DNA of 64,000 bases from Adhaeribacter rhizoryzae (GCF_008629685.1 NZ_VWSF01000017.1:82005-146004), one strand, 5' to 3'; positions 9,190 to 18,226 are shown, counted from the first letter of the stretch. Numbers and translations are program-made. The notes: generated by a model not told the origin, from the letters alone.

Positions 9190-9627
9190 GGGGTAGGTAG
9201 TTGCAAATTTTAAAAAGCTGTTCCGGAAAAGTAGGTTTATTGCCGGCCTAAACTTAGCGGAACAGGGGTAAAAATAAAACGCTTATCCGACGGAAAAAAA
9301 TATGATTGGCGGAAAGCCGCTTAAATTTAACTAAGCCTTTATTTTAAATTTAAAACAGCATTAATCCGGGTAATATTTAAAAATAGATTGGTTGGTGTAA
9401 ATTACTAAAAATCATTAAAATATGAATTTTTTTGATATTTAATATTGTTAAATATTTACCTGCTTTAGCGGAAATAGAACTAGGAATATTTTAACAGAAA
9501 TAAATAAGTGATATATTTCAACCCAATTAATTTAATATTCTTTTAAACTTGGTATGCAAGTTGTTTTGTAAGCCTTTATTATTTAAAATATTACTTTTCC
9601 ACCCACAATTTTTAAGCCAGTACTTAC
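9190..9627. other. divergent intergenic region
   Basis: 438 bp of AT-rich DNA between the minus-strand dehydrogenase and the plus-strand Tat protein. It must hold both promoters. No coding frame, hairpin or clear operator was found. Confidence 0.4.
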
Positions 9628-10512
9628 ATGAATTTGAATCGTAGAGATTTTTTAAAGCAGGCCGGTCTGTTATCGGCGGGCGCTCTGGTGGTGCCTAATT
9701 TATTAAAAGCCGCGCAAGCTCCCCAAAAACTGCCCGCGCCGGGCCTGCAATTGTACACCGTCCGGACCCTGCTGGATAAAGACCTGAAAGGCACCTTGCA
9801 GAAAGTTGCCGGCATTGGTTATAAAAATATGGAATCGGCGGCTGGTGCTAAAGGGCATTATTATGGCCTGAAACCCAAAGAATTTACCCAAATGCTCGCG
9901 GATATGGGCATGAAGCTGCGCAGTTCGCACGTAATGGTAGGCTCGTCCGGACCCAAAATGCCTTTCGAAACCCTGCAAAACGACATGCAGAAACTGGTAG
10001 ATATGGCCGCCGAATCGGGCCAGGAATATTTGACCTGCGCGTATTTAATGCCGGATGAGCGGAAAACCCTGGACCAATACAAAAAGCACATTGAGCTGTT
10101 TAACAAAACCGACGAGGCCTGTAAAAAAGCCGGAGTTAAGTTTGCTTACCACAACCACGATTTTGAATTCGAAACCTTAGAAGGCCAGGTGCCTTACAAC
10201 ATGCTGCTAACGCAAACCAAAGCCAAAATGGAGCTGGATTTATACTGGGCCGTAAAATCGGGCAACGATCCGGTAGGCTTGTTTAAAAAGCATCCGGGCC
10301 GGTTTGAGATGTGGCACGTAAAAGACATGGATAAAACTGAAAAGAAATTCTTTACCGAAGTGGGCAATGGCGTTATTAACTTTAAACCAATATTTGCGGC
10401 AGCTAAAACAGCCGGCTTAAAATATTATTACGTAGAGCAAGACCAAACCCCCGGCAACCCGCTCGATAGCATCACGGCCAGTTATAAAAACCTAACCAAA
10501 ATATTAGCGTAA
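9628..10512 (+). CDS. Tat-exported sugar phosphate isomerase/epimerase-like protein
   Basis: 294 residues. The N-terminus is a twin-arginine signal (NRRDFLKQAGLLSAGALVV, then Ala-rich cleavage region near residue 29). The mature part is an AP-endonuclease-2/xylose-isomerase-like TIM barrel: GLQLYTVRTLL as strand 1, KFAYHNHDFEF with metal-ligand His residues, MELDLYWAVKSG and MWHVKDMD as further metal-site strands, and YYYVEQDQ near the end. Bacteroidota have many such periplasmic proteins beside sugar or polyol catabolic genes; the natural substrate is usually unknown. The gene has its own terminator, so it is likely monocistronic; the next gene encodes an unrelated sugar-acid reductase. Confidence 0.88.
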   Translation: MNLNRRDFLKQAGLLSAGALVVPNLLKAAQAPQKLPAPGLQLYTVRTLLDKDLKGTLQKVAGIGYKNMESAAGAKGHYYGLKPKEFTQMLADMGMKLRSSHVMVGSSGPKMPFETLQNDMQKLVDMAAESGQEYLTCAYLMPDERKTLDQYKKHIELFNKTDEACKKAGVKFAYHNHDFEFETLEGQVPYNMLLTQTKAKMELDLYWAVKSGNDPVGLFKKHPGRFEMWHVKDMDKTEKKFFTEVGNGVINFKPIFAAAKTAGLKYYYVEQDQTPGNPLDSITASYKNLTKILA

Positions 10513-10538
10513 AAATAACCGGATAGACTAAGCAGCCA

Positions 10539-10575
10539 CGGCCTGACAATGAAAGTTAGGCCGTTTTGTTTTTTT
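10539..10575 (+). terminator. Rho-independent terminator
   Basis: CGGCCTGAC / GTTAGGCCG stem (one G-T pair) with a 7-nt loop, then TTTTGTTTTTTT. It follows the Tat isomerase gene. Confidence 0.85.
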
Positions 10576-10704
10576 AAACCCGGAGGCATTTGCTTGGTTC
10601 TGAAATATTGCCTTTGGCTGCTTAGGGATCTTATTTAATTTCCGGCCTTATAACCAAACTTCTTTTACTAGCCACGCCTATATTATTATATTAATATTTA
10701 AAAG

Positions 10705-11706
10705 ATGCGGATTCCACTCACCACCTTACAAGCCGAATTACAGCGGGTACTCGATAAAAAAGGTTTTACGCCCGAAAGAGCTGCGCTTTGTGCCCAATTA
10801 TTCTCGGAAACAGACCAAGACGGCGTTTATTCCCACGGCCTAAATCGTTTTCCAAGGTTTATGCAGTATATTCAGAAAGGGTATGTGGTGCCCGCGGCCG
10901 AACCCCAGTCCGAGAACAAGCACGGCAGCTTTGAACGGTGGAATGGTAACCAGGGGCCGGGTAATTTAAATGCGTACGCCGCTATGAATCACGCGGTAGC
11001 TTTGGCCAAAGCAGGTGGCATAGGTGGTGTTGCCCTGCGCAACACCAACCACTGGATGCGGGGCGGCACTTACGGCTGGCTGGCCGCCGATGCGGGTTGC
11101 GTGGCTTTCTGTTTTACCAATACCATCCCGAACATGCCCCCTTGGGGCGGCAAAACGCCAGCTATTGGTAATAACCCGTTTGTAATGGCGGTGCCGCGTA
11201 CTAATGGGCAACACGTGGTGCTGGATATGGCCATGAGTCAGTATTCTTACGGCAAACTGTACAAATATTCCCAGGCCAGTAAAAAATTGCCGGTGCCGGG
11301 CGGTTACGATGCGGCCGGTAATTTAACCCAAGACCCGGCTGCCATTGAACAAACCGAACGTGCGTTGCCGGTAGGTTTCTGGAAAGGTTCGGGCTTAAGT
11401 ATTTTGTTGGATTTGGCTTTGGGCGTTTTAGCTGGTGGCCGCACCACCGCCGATCTAAAAGAATTAGGCGATGAGTACGGGGTTTCCCAGACTTTTATTT
11501 GCCTCGATGTAACTCAGTTTCAGGATGCCGCTTTTACCGACGAAATTATTCAAAAAACGCTCAGTTTTATTAAAAGCAGTACACCCGTTTCGCCGGACGA
11601 GTCGATTCTGTATCCTGGCGAGAATACGTGGCGCACCCGCCAGGAAAATATCAGGTTAGGCATTCCTGTTGATCCTCAGATTTGGCAACAGGTGCAGGCA
11701 ATGTAA
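10705..11706 (+). CDS. dlgD: 2,3-diketo-L-gulonate reductase (malate/L-lactate dehydrogenase family)
   Basis: 333 residues, full length for the YiaK/DlgD group of the Ldh_2 family. Visible motifs: DQDGVYSHGLNRFPRFM with the catalytic His, GNQGPGNLNAYAAM, GGIGGVALRNTNHWMRGGTY, and the NAD-contacting PPWGGKTPAIGNNPF and VLDMAMSQYSYGKL. In E. coli the enzyme reduces 2,3-diketo-L-gulonate with NADH to 3-keto-L-gulonate. Other family members use different 2-keto acids, so the substrate here is inferred from similarity alone. No ulaD/yiaQ-like partner genes are in the window. Cytoplasmic. Confidence 0.85.
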   Translation: MRIPLTTLQAELQRVLDKKGFTPERAALCAQLFSETDQDGVYSHGLNRFPRFMQYIQKGYVVPAAEPQSENKHGSFERWNGNQGPGNLNAYAAMNHAVALAKAGGIGGVALRNTNHWMRGGTYGWLAADAGCVAFCFTNTIPNMPPWGGKTPAIGNNPFVMAVPRTNGQHVVLDMAMSQYSYGKLYKYSQASKKLPVPGGYDAAGNLTQDPAAIEQTERALPVGFWKGSGLSILLDLALGVLAGGRTTADLKELGDEYGVSQTFICLDVTQFQDAAFTDEIIQKTLSFIKSSTPVSPDESILYPGENTWRTRQENIRLGIPVDPQIWQQVQAM

Positions 11707-11850
11707 AGTTAGTAGGTCGCTTTGCGCTTGCATACAGCGCGTTAACCTAAATGATTTATAAAATTTACACTGAAACGGTTAAGAATATTTACCCGTGGGC
11801 TTGGTTTGAATAAAGAAACTTAAGCAATCTGCTATTAAGCTAGTAATTTA

Positions 11851-12267
11851 TTATTGTGCGGTTAATGGTTTATAGCTGCGATAAAGAACATACCCAATAA
11901 TTAAATAAACAACTACGGCTACACCAATGGGCCCTTCCTCCTGGGCATACCAAACGCCAGTATCCTTAAATAAAGGGTTGGTTAGCATACCCAACAGCAT
12001 AATCGAACCAAAAACTACAACCGGCGAAAGCAAGATGGCTATTATGCGAAGTAGTAGTGGGCCTTTAAAACTAAATCGGTAACCAATTCCCGTTGAACCA
12101 ATTGCCAGCAGGAGCAGACCGGCTCTCATGAAGAATGCGGCGGCCCCGGTGTTTATAATGCGGCCATTCGTAGAAATAATAACGCCTAGTTTCAGAGCCC
12201 ATGCCAGTGCGCCGGCCATTAATAACAAAGCTGCAATTTGGGTCCATTTAGAAAATAATATTTTCAT
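11851..12267 (-). CDS. small integral membrane protein, unknown
   Basis: 138 residues with four hydrophobic segments at about residues 8-28, 43-62, 70-96 and 112-130. The N-terminus is short and basic (MKILFSKWTQ). A conserved-looking glycine cluster (LLAIGSTGIGYRF) follows the second segment. No catalytic or transport motif can be seen. Family not recognised; likely inner membrane. Stands alone, convergent with the preceding dlgD-like gene. Confidence 0.65.
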   Translation of the reverse strand: MKILFSKWTQIAALLLMAGALAWALKLGVIISTNGRIINTGAAAFFMRAGLLLLAIGSTGIGYRFSFKGPLLLRIIAILLSPVVVFGSIMLLGMLTNPLFKDTGVWYAQEEGPIGVAVVVYLIIGYVLYRSYKPLTAQ

Positions 12268-12893
12268 ACAAGCTAACTATTTAGTGCAGGAATAAAGTGT
12301 ATTTAATATAGTTAAAATTAGAATAATTAATAATATTTTAATAAAAAAAAATTTTACCACTTAAAAATCGAAAGTCTAATTGTAACAAGTTTTATCTATA
12401 AATCTTAATCTCTTTAATATCTCAGCTGCAAGGAGTGGATTTTTTCTATTATTAGTAAAGCTCTTATTATTCTTATAAATTGCTTTTATTGTGAATAATA
12501 TGTTAAATAGAAAATCAAATTTTTGCCTATAAACTAGTTGATATCGTAAACTGATGAAGCATTTTTGTAGACGATTAATCAAGCTAATTCTCATGGGATA
12601 TGTGCTAGTCTAACTAATGATGCCGTGTAAACCAACCTATATTAAATTTAAAGTGGAGCCTTAGTTGATGTTAAATTAATTCGGGTTTTGCCAGACTAGA
12701 GATATTTTTAACGGGTTTACTAAAGCCGCAAAATACAAGCCTTTTTAACAGAAGGTGCGGATACGTATTAGGCTGCTCAAGGCCTGCGATTAAATTGTGT
12801 CCTAAAAAAGAAGCATATATTTGCCGCCGCACCAAACTGCCGGGGCTAATCTCCGTAAGGTGATCCGGCAAACAAACCGACACAAATTAAAAT
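12268..12893. other. AT-rich intergenic region ahead of the glycosidase gene
   Basis: About 625 bp. Left half is very AT-rich with no credible gene. The right half (12660-12890) is less AT-rich and includes TGCCGG...CCGGCA around 12839-12869, but all three plus frames are broken by stops and none continues the glycosidase reading frame upstream. An in-frame TAA lies 3 bp before the glycosidase ATG. Confidence 0.5.
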
Positions 12894-13778
12894 ATGATCG
12901 AAGCAGTTAAGTTTTGGAATGAACCTAATAATAAATCGCATTGGGCTTTTGAAATTGACCCGGAATGGCAAATATTTGGGAACATGGTAAAATTAGCGGC
13001 CGCCGCCGTTAAAGCCGAAAATCCAGGTATTTTAAGGGTACTGGGTGGCATATCGCCCATAGACCCGCATTTTATTAAGAAACTAGAAAATCACGGCGCC
13101 CTCGAAAATTTAGATGCCGTGGCTGTACATGGCTTTCCGTTAGATTGGAACCTGTGGCAAATACACGAGTGGCCCGATAAAATTGCCGAAATTGAAGCAG
13201 TAACCAATTTGCCGGTGTGGGTTACCGAAGTAGGTATTTCGAGCTTTGGGGCCGAAGAAGTGCAGGAGTTTGGCTTGCGCCGGACAGCCGAATTATTATT
13301 GGGCCGTGTGGACCGGGCGCTTTGGTACAGCTTGTACGATTTACCCCGGAACTGGGAAGCAACTACCCGCCACCGCGAAGCCGAGGGCTCTTCTTATTAC
13401 CGCCATTTTCACATGGGCTTGCTGCGCGAAGATGGCACCCCTAAACTAGCGTTAAAGCATTTCTCAGATTATACCCCGGAGTTTGGTATTTGCCAGTGGT
13501 TTCATTTTGAAGATCACCGCCTCGACAATGCAATAGACTGGCTCCGGAAATTAGGCGTTAAACGTTTGCGCACCGGCTTAAGCTGGGCCGATTGGTTACG
13601 ACCGGATGCCGACAAATGGTTTGACCACGTAATGAAAAAGCTGGAAGAATTTGATTTAACCGTTACTTTTTGCTTTACGCCCGAATCCAGGGGTATACAG
13701 CCGCACCATACCTCGCCGCCCCAAAATATTGAGGAATTTGCCGATTTCTGCGTAACCATGATGCGCCGTTATGCTTAA
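12894..13778 (+). CDS. circularly permuted GH39/GH5-like glycosidase
   Basis: 294 residues. The protein starts in mid-barrel: MIEAVKFWNEPNNK (acid/base candidate Glu10 after strand 4), GGISPIDPHF, AVAVHGFPLDWN, and VWVTEVGISSFG (nucleophile candidate Glu112). From residue ~195 it gives what should be the first half of the same barrel: LGVKRLRTGLSWADWL, then HHTSPPQNIEEFADF, stopping at MMRRYA. The fusion protein at 36601 has the same segments in conventional order (LGVKELRTNISWAEYV, then FADFLQ, then VELWNEPNKK). So either the gene is naturally permuted or it is a leftover of a tandem pair. Start and stop match the same strand boundary, and the frame is otherwise clean, so I favour a real permuted enzyme. 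No signal peptide. It lies 57 bp ahead of a glycosyltransferase gene. Confidence 0.75.
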   Translation: MIEAVKFWNEPNNKSHWAFEIDPEWQIFGNMVKLAAAAVKAENPGILRVLGGISPIDPHFIKKLENHGALENLDAVAVHGFPLDWNLWQIHEWPDKIAEIEAVTNLPVWVTEVGISSFGAEEVQEFGLRRTAELLLGRVDRALWYSLYDLPRNWEATTRHREAEGSSYYRHFHMGLLREDGTPKLALKHFSDYTPEFGICQWFHFEDHRLDNAIDWLRKLGVKRLRTGLSWADWLRPDADKWFDHVMKKLEEFDLTVTFCFTPESRGIQPHHTSPPQNIEEFADFCVTMMRRYA

Positions 13779-13835
13779 AGGTGGTATGGCTACAATTCTA
13801 AAAAATCAATTTAAAAATACGGCAAATATTACTAA

Positions 13836-14780
13836 ATGAGCCAGGATAATCAGGAAGACTCGTCAGATTTTTGGATAAGGAAGATGCGGCAAGGGGCTTT
13901 TGCAGAAGCATGGCAATTTAGCGATAAGGTACTGGCATCGAGGGCAGGTAAACCGTGCTGGCATTGGCCGCGGCATTTTCAATATATTTGGGATGGCCGT
14001 TCGCTGGAAGGAAAGCGCGTGCTGGTACGCTGCTACCATGGTTTAGGCGATACTATTCAGTTTATCCGCTACGCGCCACTACTAAAAGCAATGGCGGCTA
14101 AAGTTATTGTTTGGGCACAGGAGCCACTTATTCCTTTGCTGGAAACTGTTGCGGGAATTGACGAAATATTGCCGCTGCACGATGGTACACCGGAAGCAGA
14201 TTACGAGGCAGATGTAGAAATAATGGAGTTGCCGCACATCTTCCGGACTACCGTGGCTACTATTCCTCGGCAAATTCCGTATTTGCACGTTGCACCGCGG
14301 CCACTTGCACCTGCAAACAAGCAAATCTCAGTTGGGCTGGTCTGGAAACCGGGAGATTGGGCACCGCACCGCTCTATTCCGTTCGATTACCTGGCACCCT
14401 TAGCCAATATTAAAGGCATCAATCTCTATATTCTCCAAGCCGATGCCCAAGAGGCCGGTTGGCAGGACGGTTTTGGCATTAACCCTGGCGCGTTTAATTT
14501 GTATGAGTTTGCCCGAGTAATAAAGGGTTTAGATTTGTTAATATCGGTAGATTCAATGCCGGTGCATCTGGCGGGCGCGCTAGGGGTACCCGTTTGGACT
14601 TTGCTGCACGCCGAAGCTGATTGGCGGTGGATGGAAGATAGAGAAGACAGCCCCTGGTACCCAACCATGCGGCTTTTCCGGCAAGCACAAGCCGGCGATT
14701 GGGAAAGCCTGATTTTGCGGGTAGCAGGTGAGCTGGAGAACTTGGTTCAAACCAAAACCCTGGCGTTATTGCCGAAGTAA
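13836..14780 (+). CDS. glycosyltransferase, GT9/GT41-like
   Basis: 314 residues. After ~60 residues comes GKRVLVRCYHGLGDTIQFIR, the 'LGD' loop shared by ADP-heptose LPS transferases (GT9) and TPR-linked GT41-like enzymes. The second half has VGLVWKPGDWAPHRSIP (typical 'G..W.g....-rs.p' strand), a weak LYILQAD strand, and LDLLISVDSMPVHLAGALG, the conserved donor-binding 'D....HlAgalg.pvw.l'. The TPR repeats that usually precede this domain in GT41-like proteins are absent. Probably transfers a sugar in the cytoplasm; donor and acceptor unknown. Follows the permuted glycosidase closely, and a bidirectional terminator ends it. Confidence 0.8.
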   Translation: MSQDNQEDSSDFWIRKMRQGAFAEAWQFSDKVLASRAGKPCWHWPRHFQYIWDGRSLEGKRVLVRCYHGLGDTIQFIRYAPLLKAMAAKVIVWAQEPLIPLLETVAGIDEILPLHDGTPEADYEADVEIMELPHIFRTTVATIPRQIPYLHVAPRPLAPANKQISVGLVWKPGDWAPHRSIPFDYLAPLANIKGINLYILQADAQEAGWQDGFGINPGAFNLYEFARVIKGLDLLISVDSMPVHLAGALGVPVWTLLHAEADWRWMEDREDSPWYPTMRLFRQAQAGDWESLILRVAGELENLVQTKTLALLPK

Positions 14781-14806
14781 TATTTCCTAAATTAAACTTT
14801 AAACTA

Positions 14807-14833
14807 AAAAGGCAGGATTTATTCCTGCCTTTT
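14807..14833. terminator. bidirectional terminator between convergent genes
   Basis: AAAAGGCAGGA / TCCTGCCTTTT is an 11-bp perfect stem with a 5-nt loop and A/T tracts on both sides, placed exactly between the plus-strand glycosyltransferase and the minus-strand FrhB-like gene. Confidence 0.9.
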
Positions 14834-14835
14834 GT

Positions 14836-16221
14836 TTATCCTTTTAATTCGCCAAACCGCTTTCGCATTTCGCTGAACTTGCCTTGGTGATAAGCTAAAC
14901 CATGATAAACGGCGGCTACCATGCGGGCCCATTTAAAATATAATTCGGGTTTCTGCAGGAGGCGGGCAAACGAAAATACGCGGTGGCTGCCAGCCGAAAT
15001 AAAACTACGCATCCGGTAAATTGTTTTCCGGTGTTTGGCCACCGTTTCCGCATCTGGTTTTACGCGCTTACAGGGCTGTACACCTTTGCGGGGCCAGGTA
15101 AGGCGGTATGCCAGGCCTTCGCGGCGTTGCCGGAAACCAGCCGCCTGCGTTTGCTCCACAAATTTCTGGTCTACGGTTTCGAGTTGTAAACGGCCTTCTT
15201 GTATAGCGTTCTCCACTAATTCCTCCACCACGGTTGAGCGAACTACAACCACGTTGGTGCCTTTGCCATCCGAGGAATACGGTTCTACCCAGGCATCACC
15301 AAACGAAATATCGGCCGTTTCGGCCACTACATCGTCGCAGAAGTTACAAGCCGAATTCATGTAAAAGCCTGCTCCCCAGTCGCCATCTTTTAAATGCCAC
15401 CAGTCGCGGTTAATAGTACTGCCGTCGCGCAAGGTAAGCTGGGCATTATACCAGTTGGCCGGGCGGTTTGGATCTTTGTGCCGGAATTCAACCTGCTCAA
15501 TCTGGTGTACCGGCACCTTCATTTGCCAGGCAAAGCTCTCAACAAACCGGGCACTTTTCATGTGGCCGCAAAACAAACCCAAGGTAAACCGGATTCGTTC
15601 GCGAAACAGCGGATCTTCGTTGCGGAGCAATTGTACGGCTTTAATAAAACAAGGCACCCCAACCACCGCATACCGGCCCGGCACTTCCCGGATAGTTTGC
15701 AATATTTCGGATAACTCAATTGGGTAATACCTGGATTTGGCGCCTTCCTGAACTTGCGCTACGGTGCGCGAAATACGGTAACGAAAATACCGGCCTTCTT
15801 TTTGCGGTTCTTTGGTGGCAATTACATGGGCTACGCCATCAATTAAGCCCTGCCGTAATAATTCGGTAGCTACCCAGGTAACCATGCCACCGGAGCTGCC
15901 CTGCAAGCGATATTCTTCTTCGGCTACATAACCCACGTAAGCGGTTTGGAAGCGCCCAATGGCGGCATCCTGGTGTTTCGCTAATGGGTATAAATTAGTA
16001 GCCAGATAATCTTCGTTTTTAGCCGCCGGCGAAAACGGGCAGGTACGGGTAAAACTATCGGAAGGCCGCCGGTACCAGGCTGGTACGCCACTGGGTTTTA
16101 ACTCGCCGTAAGCATCAAAGGCCATGTGGGTATCGGGTAAATTGGCCTGCGCCACGCAACTTCCACAGCCAATGCACAAACCAGAAGTAACAATATCTTT
16201 CGGACTTAGCGGCTCTGTCAT
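14836..16221 (-). CDS. FrhB-like Fe-S/flavin protein (F420 hydrogenase beta-subunit family)
   Basis: 461 residues. N-terminus: SGLCIGCGSCVAQ, half of a ferredoxin-like Cys cluster, with a further Cys in TRTCPFSPAAK. Middle: GYVAEEEYRLQGSSGGMVTW and YAVVGVPCFIKAVQLL, the flavin-binding N- and C-domain motifs of the FrhB/FpoF family. A second Cys group is FYMNSACNFCDDVVAETADI, followed by FGDAW. Family members in polysaccharide loci are thought to be reductases acting with pyruvyl transferases or on sugar intermediates; coenzyme F420 itself is not expected in Bacteroidota, so FAD/FMN is more likely. Start ATG overlaps the stop of the upstream pyruvyl transferase gene by 4 bp (ATGA), meaning translational coupling. 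Confidence 0.85.
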   Translation of the reverse strand: MTEPLSPKDIVTSGLCIGCGSCVAQANLPDTHMAFDAYGELKPSGVPAWYRRPSDSFTRTCPFSPAAKNEDYLATNLYPLAKHQDAAIGRFQTAYVGYVAEEEYRLQGSSGGMVTWVATELLRQGLIDGVAHVIATKEPQKEGRYFRYRISRTVAQVQEGAKSRYYPIELSEILQTIREVPGRYAVVGVPCFIKAVQLLRNEDPLFRERIRFTLGLFCGHMKSARFVESFAWQMKVPVHQIEQVEFRHKDPNRPANWYNAQLTLRDGSTINRDWWHLKDGDWGAGFYMNSACNFCDDVVAETADISFGDAWVEPYSSDGKGTNVVVVRSTVVEELVENAIQEGRLQLETVDQKFVEQTQAAGFRQRREGLAYRLTWPRKGVQPCKRVKPDAETVAKHRKTIYRMRSFISAGSHRVFSFARLLQKPELYFKWARMVAAVYHGLAYHQGKFSEMRKRFGELKG

Positions 16222-17366
16222 GCGAATTGCAGTTGTTTTGTACCCAGCGCCCGATCGAGGTAGGTGTTAGAAGTTTTGCGCAGGCGCTCTATTTTCTGGG
16301 TAATTTCCTGGTCCAGCGGTTCGTTTAAACGGGCGCGGTAAATGTCCGAAGGGGTACCTTCCGGCAGCAAATGCTTTTCGCCGCCAATTTTAGTCATTAA
16401 ACCTTGCAATTTGTGCCGGCGGTAAGGCGAAGATTCACACACAAAAGGCCGGGCATTGCGCAAAGCAAAAACGCACCCGTGAAAAAAGTTAGTAGCCACG
16501 GCTTCGGCTTGCGCCATAAAATGAGCAAAATCGTGCGGGTCGGCGGTAATCCATTGTTCGTCGGCCCAATCGTTGCGGTAACCAATGCTAATGAGCGGCA
16601 ATTGGCGGCTATCGGCCCAGTTCCGGATTTCGCGGGCAAAAGATTCGGAAAAATTATGTCCGTAAACCGCTACGTACGGTTTAGTTAAGTTTTCCAAATT
16701 TCTGGCATCCGGTAAAACCGGGAATTGCAAACAAGGGTCCAGCACCATTTCGGGCTCAAAACCAAGCGCATTTTTAATAATATTTTGGGAATTTTCGTCC
16801 CGAACAGAAATTAAATCAAACTTCCGCAATTTTTCGGCCCAGGTTGGTTCCATGCCCCAGGTAGCATCGTAATTACCAAAGCTGGCGGCGTAAGAAATTA
16901 GCTTCTGGGTTTTCAGGCCATCGCCGTAAAACAACGAGCAGCCGCCAAACCACGGGTGCGATAAATTCCAAACTTCGTCGCTGCCCACTACCACCAAATC
17001 GTAATTATCCATAGCTGCCGGATTGTTTAAGGCAAAACGGTTAGATAGAGGTAGGGTAGGAAAAAGGCGGAAAAATTTAAGCGTTTTTTCGCGGTAAAGC
17101 GCATAATCTGATTTAGGAACCCGGGTAGGTAAAACGGGTTGCAAGGCGCAGGTCCATTCGGCCTGGTTTACCTGGTCCGAGTCGTGGTCAAGAATTTCGG
17201 CCTGGTGCCCGCGTGCCTGTAAACCTTCGGCCAGGCAACGCGCCTGCCAGTAACTGCCATAATTAATGCACCTATGAAAGGTTAATACCCCAATTTTTAA
17301 GGAATTATTTTTACTTGTTTGCTCCAATGTATTTCGGAATAAATTTATTAGCTGTAAGTGAACCAA
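16218..17366 (-). CDS. polysaccharide pyruvyl transferase family protein
   Basis: 382 residues, matching the CsaB/WcaK-like family. Motifs: GVLTFHRCINYGSYWQARCL at residue ~26, YDLVVVGSDEVWNL with the conserved 'GSDqvWn', ISYAASFGNYDATWG, ISVRDENSQNIIKNALG, EMVLDPCLQF ('v.DPtlll'), and a closing THFFHG-like segment (EAVATNFFHGCVFAL). Enzymes of this fold add a pyruvate ketal to sugar residues, using phosphoenolpyruvate, before export of the glycan. Start is uncertain because the first ~25 residues are poorly conserved; Met1 is the first ATG. First gene of a two-gene operon with the FrhB-like protein. Confidence 0.85.
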   Translation of the reverse strand: MVHLQLINLFRNTLEQTSKNNSLKIGVLTFHRCINYGSYWQARCLAEGLQARGHQAEILDHDSDQVNQAEWTCALQPVLPTRVPKSDYALYREKTLKFFRLFPTLPLSNRFALNNPAAMDNYDLVVVGSDEVWNLSHPWFGGCSLFYGDGLKTQKLISYAASFGNYDATWGMEPTWAEKLRKFDLISVRDENSQNIIKNALGFEPEMVLDPCLQFPVLPDARNLENLTKPYVAVYGHNFSESFAREIRNWADSRQLPLISIGYRNDWADEQWITADPHDFAHFMAQAEAVATNFFHGCVFALRNARPFVCESSPYRRHKLQGLMTKIGGEKHLLPEGTPSDIYRARLNEPLDQEITQKIERLRKTSNTYLDRALGTKQLQFA

Positions 17367-17623
17367 AACGCATGAATATTTTGGTTGGGCATTGGTAATT
17401 ACCCTGGCAAATCGTTGGTCAATGCCAACGCAAGAAACAGCCCTTTGGTTATAAATATTTTTGTTAAAAATAATAGGGTGGAGGCCAGTAAAAAATAAAT
17501 GCCTGAGAACAGGGCACTTGCTTCTTTCCGCTTAAATTTAGAAGAATAAAAAATTTATTTTTAAAGGAATATGCATCAACTTGGCTGGAAAAACAGGTAT
17601 AAGAACAAGCTAAGCACTACGCC

Positions 17624-18226
17624 ATGACCAAGTTTCTTTTGATTCGGCACGCCACCACCGATTCGGTTGGCAAACGATTGAGCGGCCGCATGCCGGGTGT
17701 TTCTTTAAATATAGAAGGGCAGGCACAGGCACAGAAACTAGCCCAGCGGCTCGCCGGCGCGCCCATTGCCGCAATTTACAGCAGCCCTTTGGAGCGGACT
17801 TTACAAACGGCCCAGCCCATTGCCGCAATATTAAATTTGCAACCCCAAACAGACGAAAGTTTTCTCGAAATGAATTTTGGGGAATGGACCAATGCCGATT
17901 TCAAGGAATTAGCCAACGACCAGCAATTTAAATATTTTAATTATTTCCGGAGCAGCGCGCGCATTCCGGGCGGCGAGCTGATGCTGGAAGCCCAAACCCG
18001 GATTGTTTCGGGACTTATAAAATTAGCCCAGCAACATCCCAACGAAACTGTGGCTGTGGTAAGCCACTCCGATTTAATAAAAGCTGCCATTGCTTATTTT
18101 GCCGGCATTCACCTGGATATGTTTCAACGCCTCGAAATCAGCCCGGCTTCAATTAGTATTATTCAGCTTTACCCAGAAACAGCCCAAATACTTTTAGTAA
18201 ACGATACCGGCGGGCTTACTTTTTAA
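17624..18226 (+). CDS. histidine phosphatase family protein
   Basis: 200 residues. The phosphate pocket motif is LLIRHATTDSVG (family RHG, here RHA). Other family features: LAQRLAGAPIAAIYSSPLER with the second Arg, FLEMNFGEWTNADF with the catalytic acid Glu, and VAVVSHSDLIKAAIAYF with the second His. Substrates range from phosphoglycerate to sugar and cobalamin phosphates and cannot be read here. Cytoplasmic. It precedes the inositol-3-phosphate synthase gene by about 440 bp on the same strand, a suggestive but not operon-like arrangement. Confidence 0.85.
   Translation: MTKFLLIRHATTDSVGKRLSGRMPGVSLNIEGQAQAQKLAQRLAGAPIAAIYSSPLERTLQTAQPIAAILNLQPQTDESFLEMNFGEWTNADFKELANDQQFKYFNYFRSSARIPGGELMLEAQTRIVSGLIKLAQQHPNETVAVVSHSDLIKAAIAYFAGIHLDMFQRLEISPASISIIQLYPETAQILLVNDTGGLTF

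Noticed and set aside
12376..12594. 72-codon minus-strand frame
   Set aside because: Lys/Asn/Ile-rich product in very AT-rich DNA, no recognisable domain or upstream signal; reads as noise.
12660..12893. Possible missing N-terminal half of the glycosidase, frameshifted upstream
   Set aside because: All three plus frames contain stops, and no segment resembles the expected LRTNISWAEY or FADFLQ parts.
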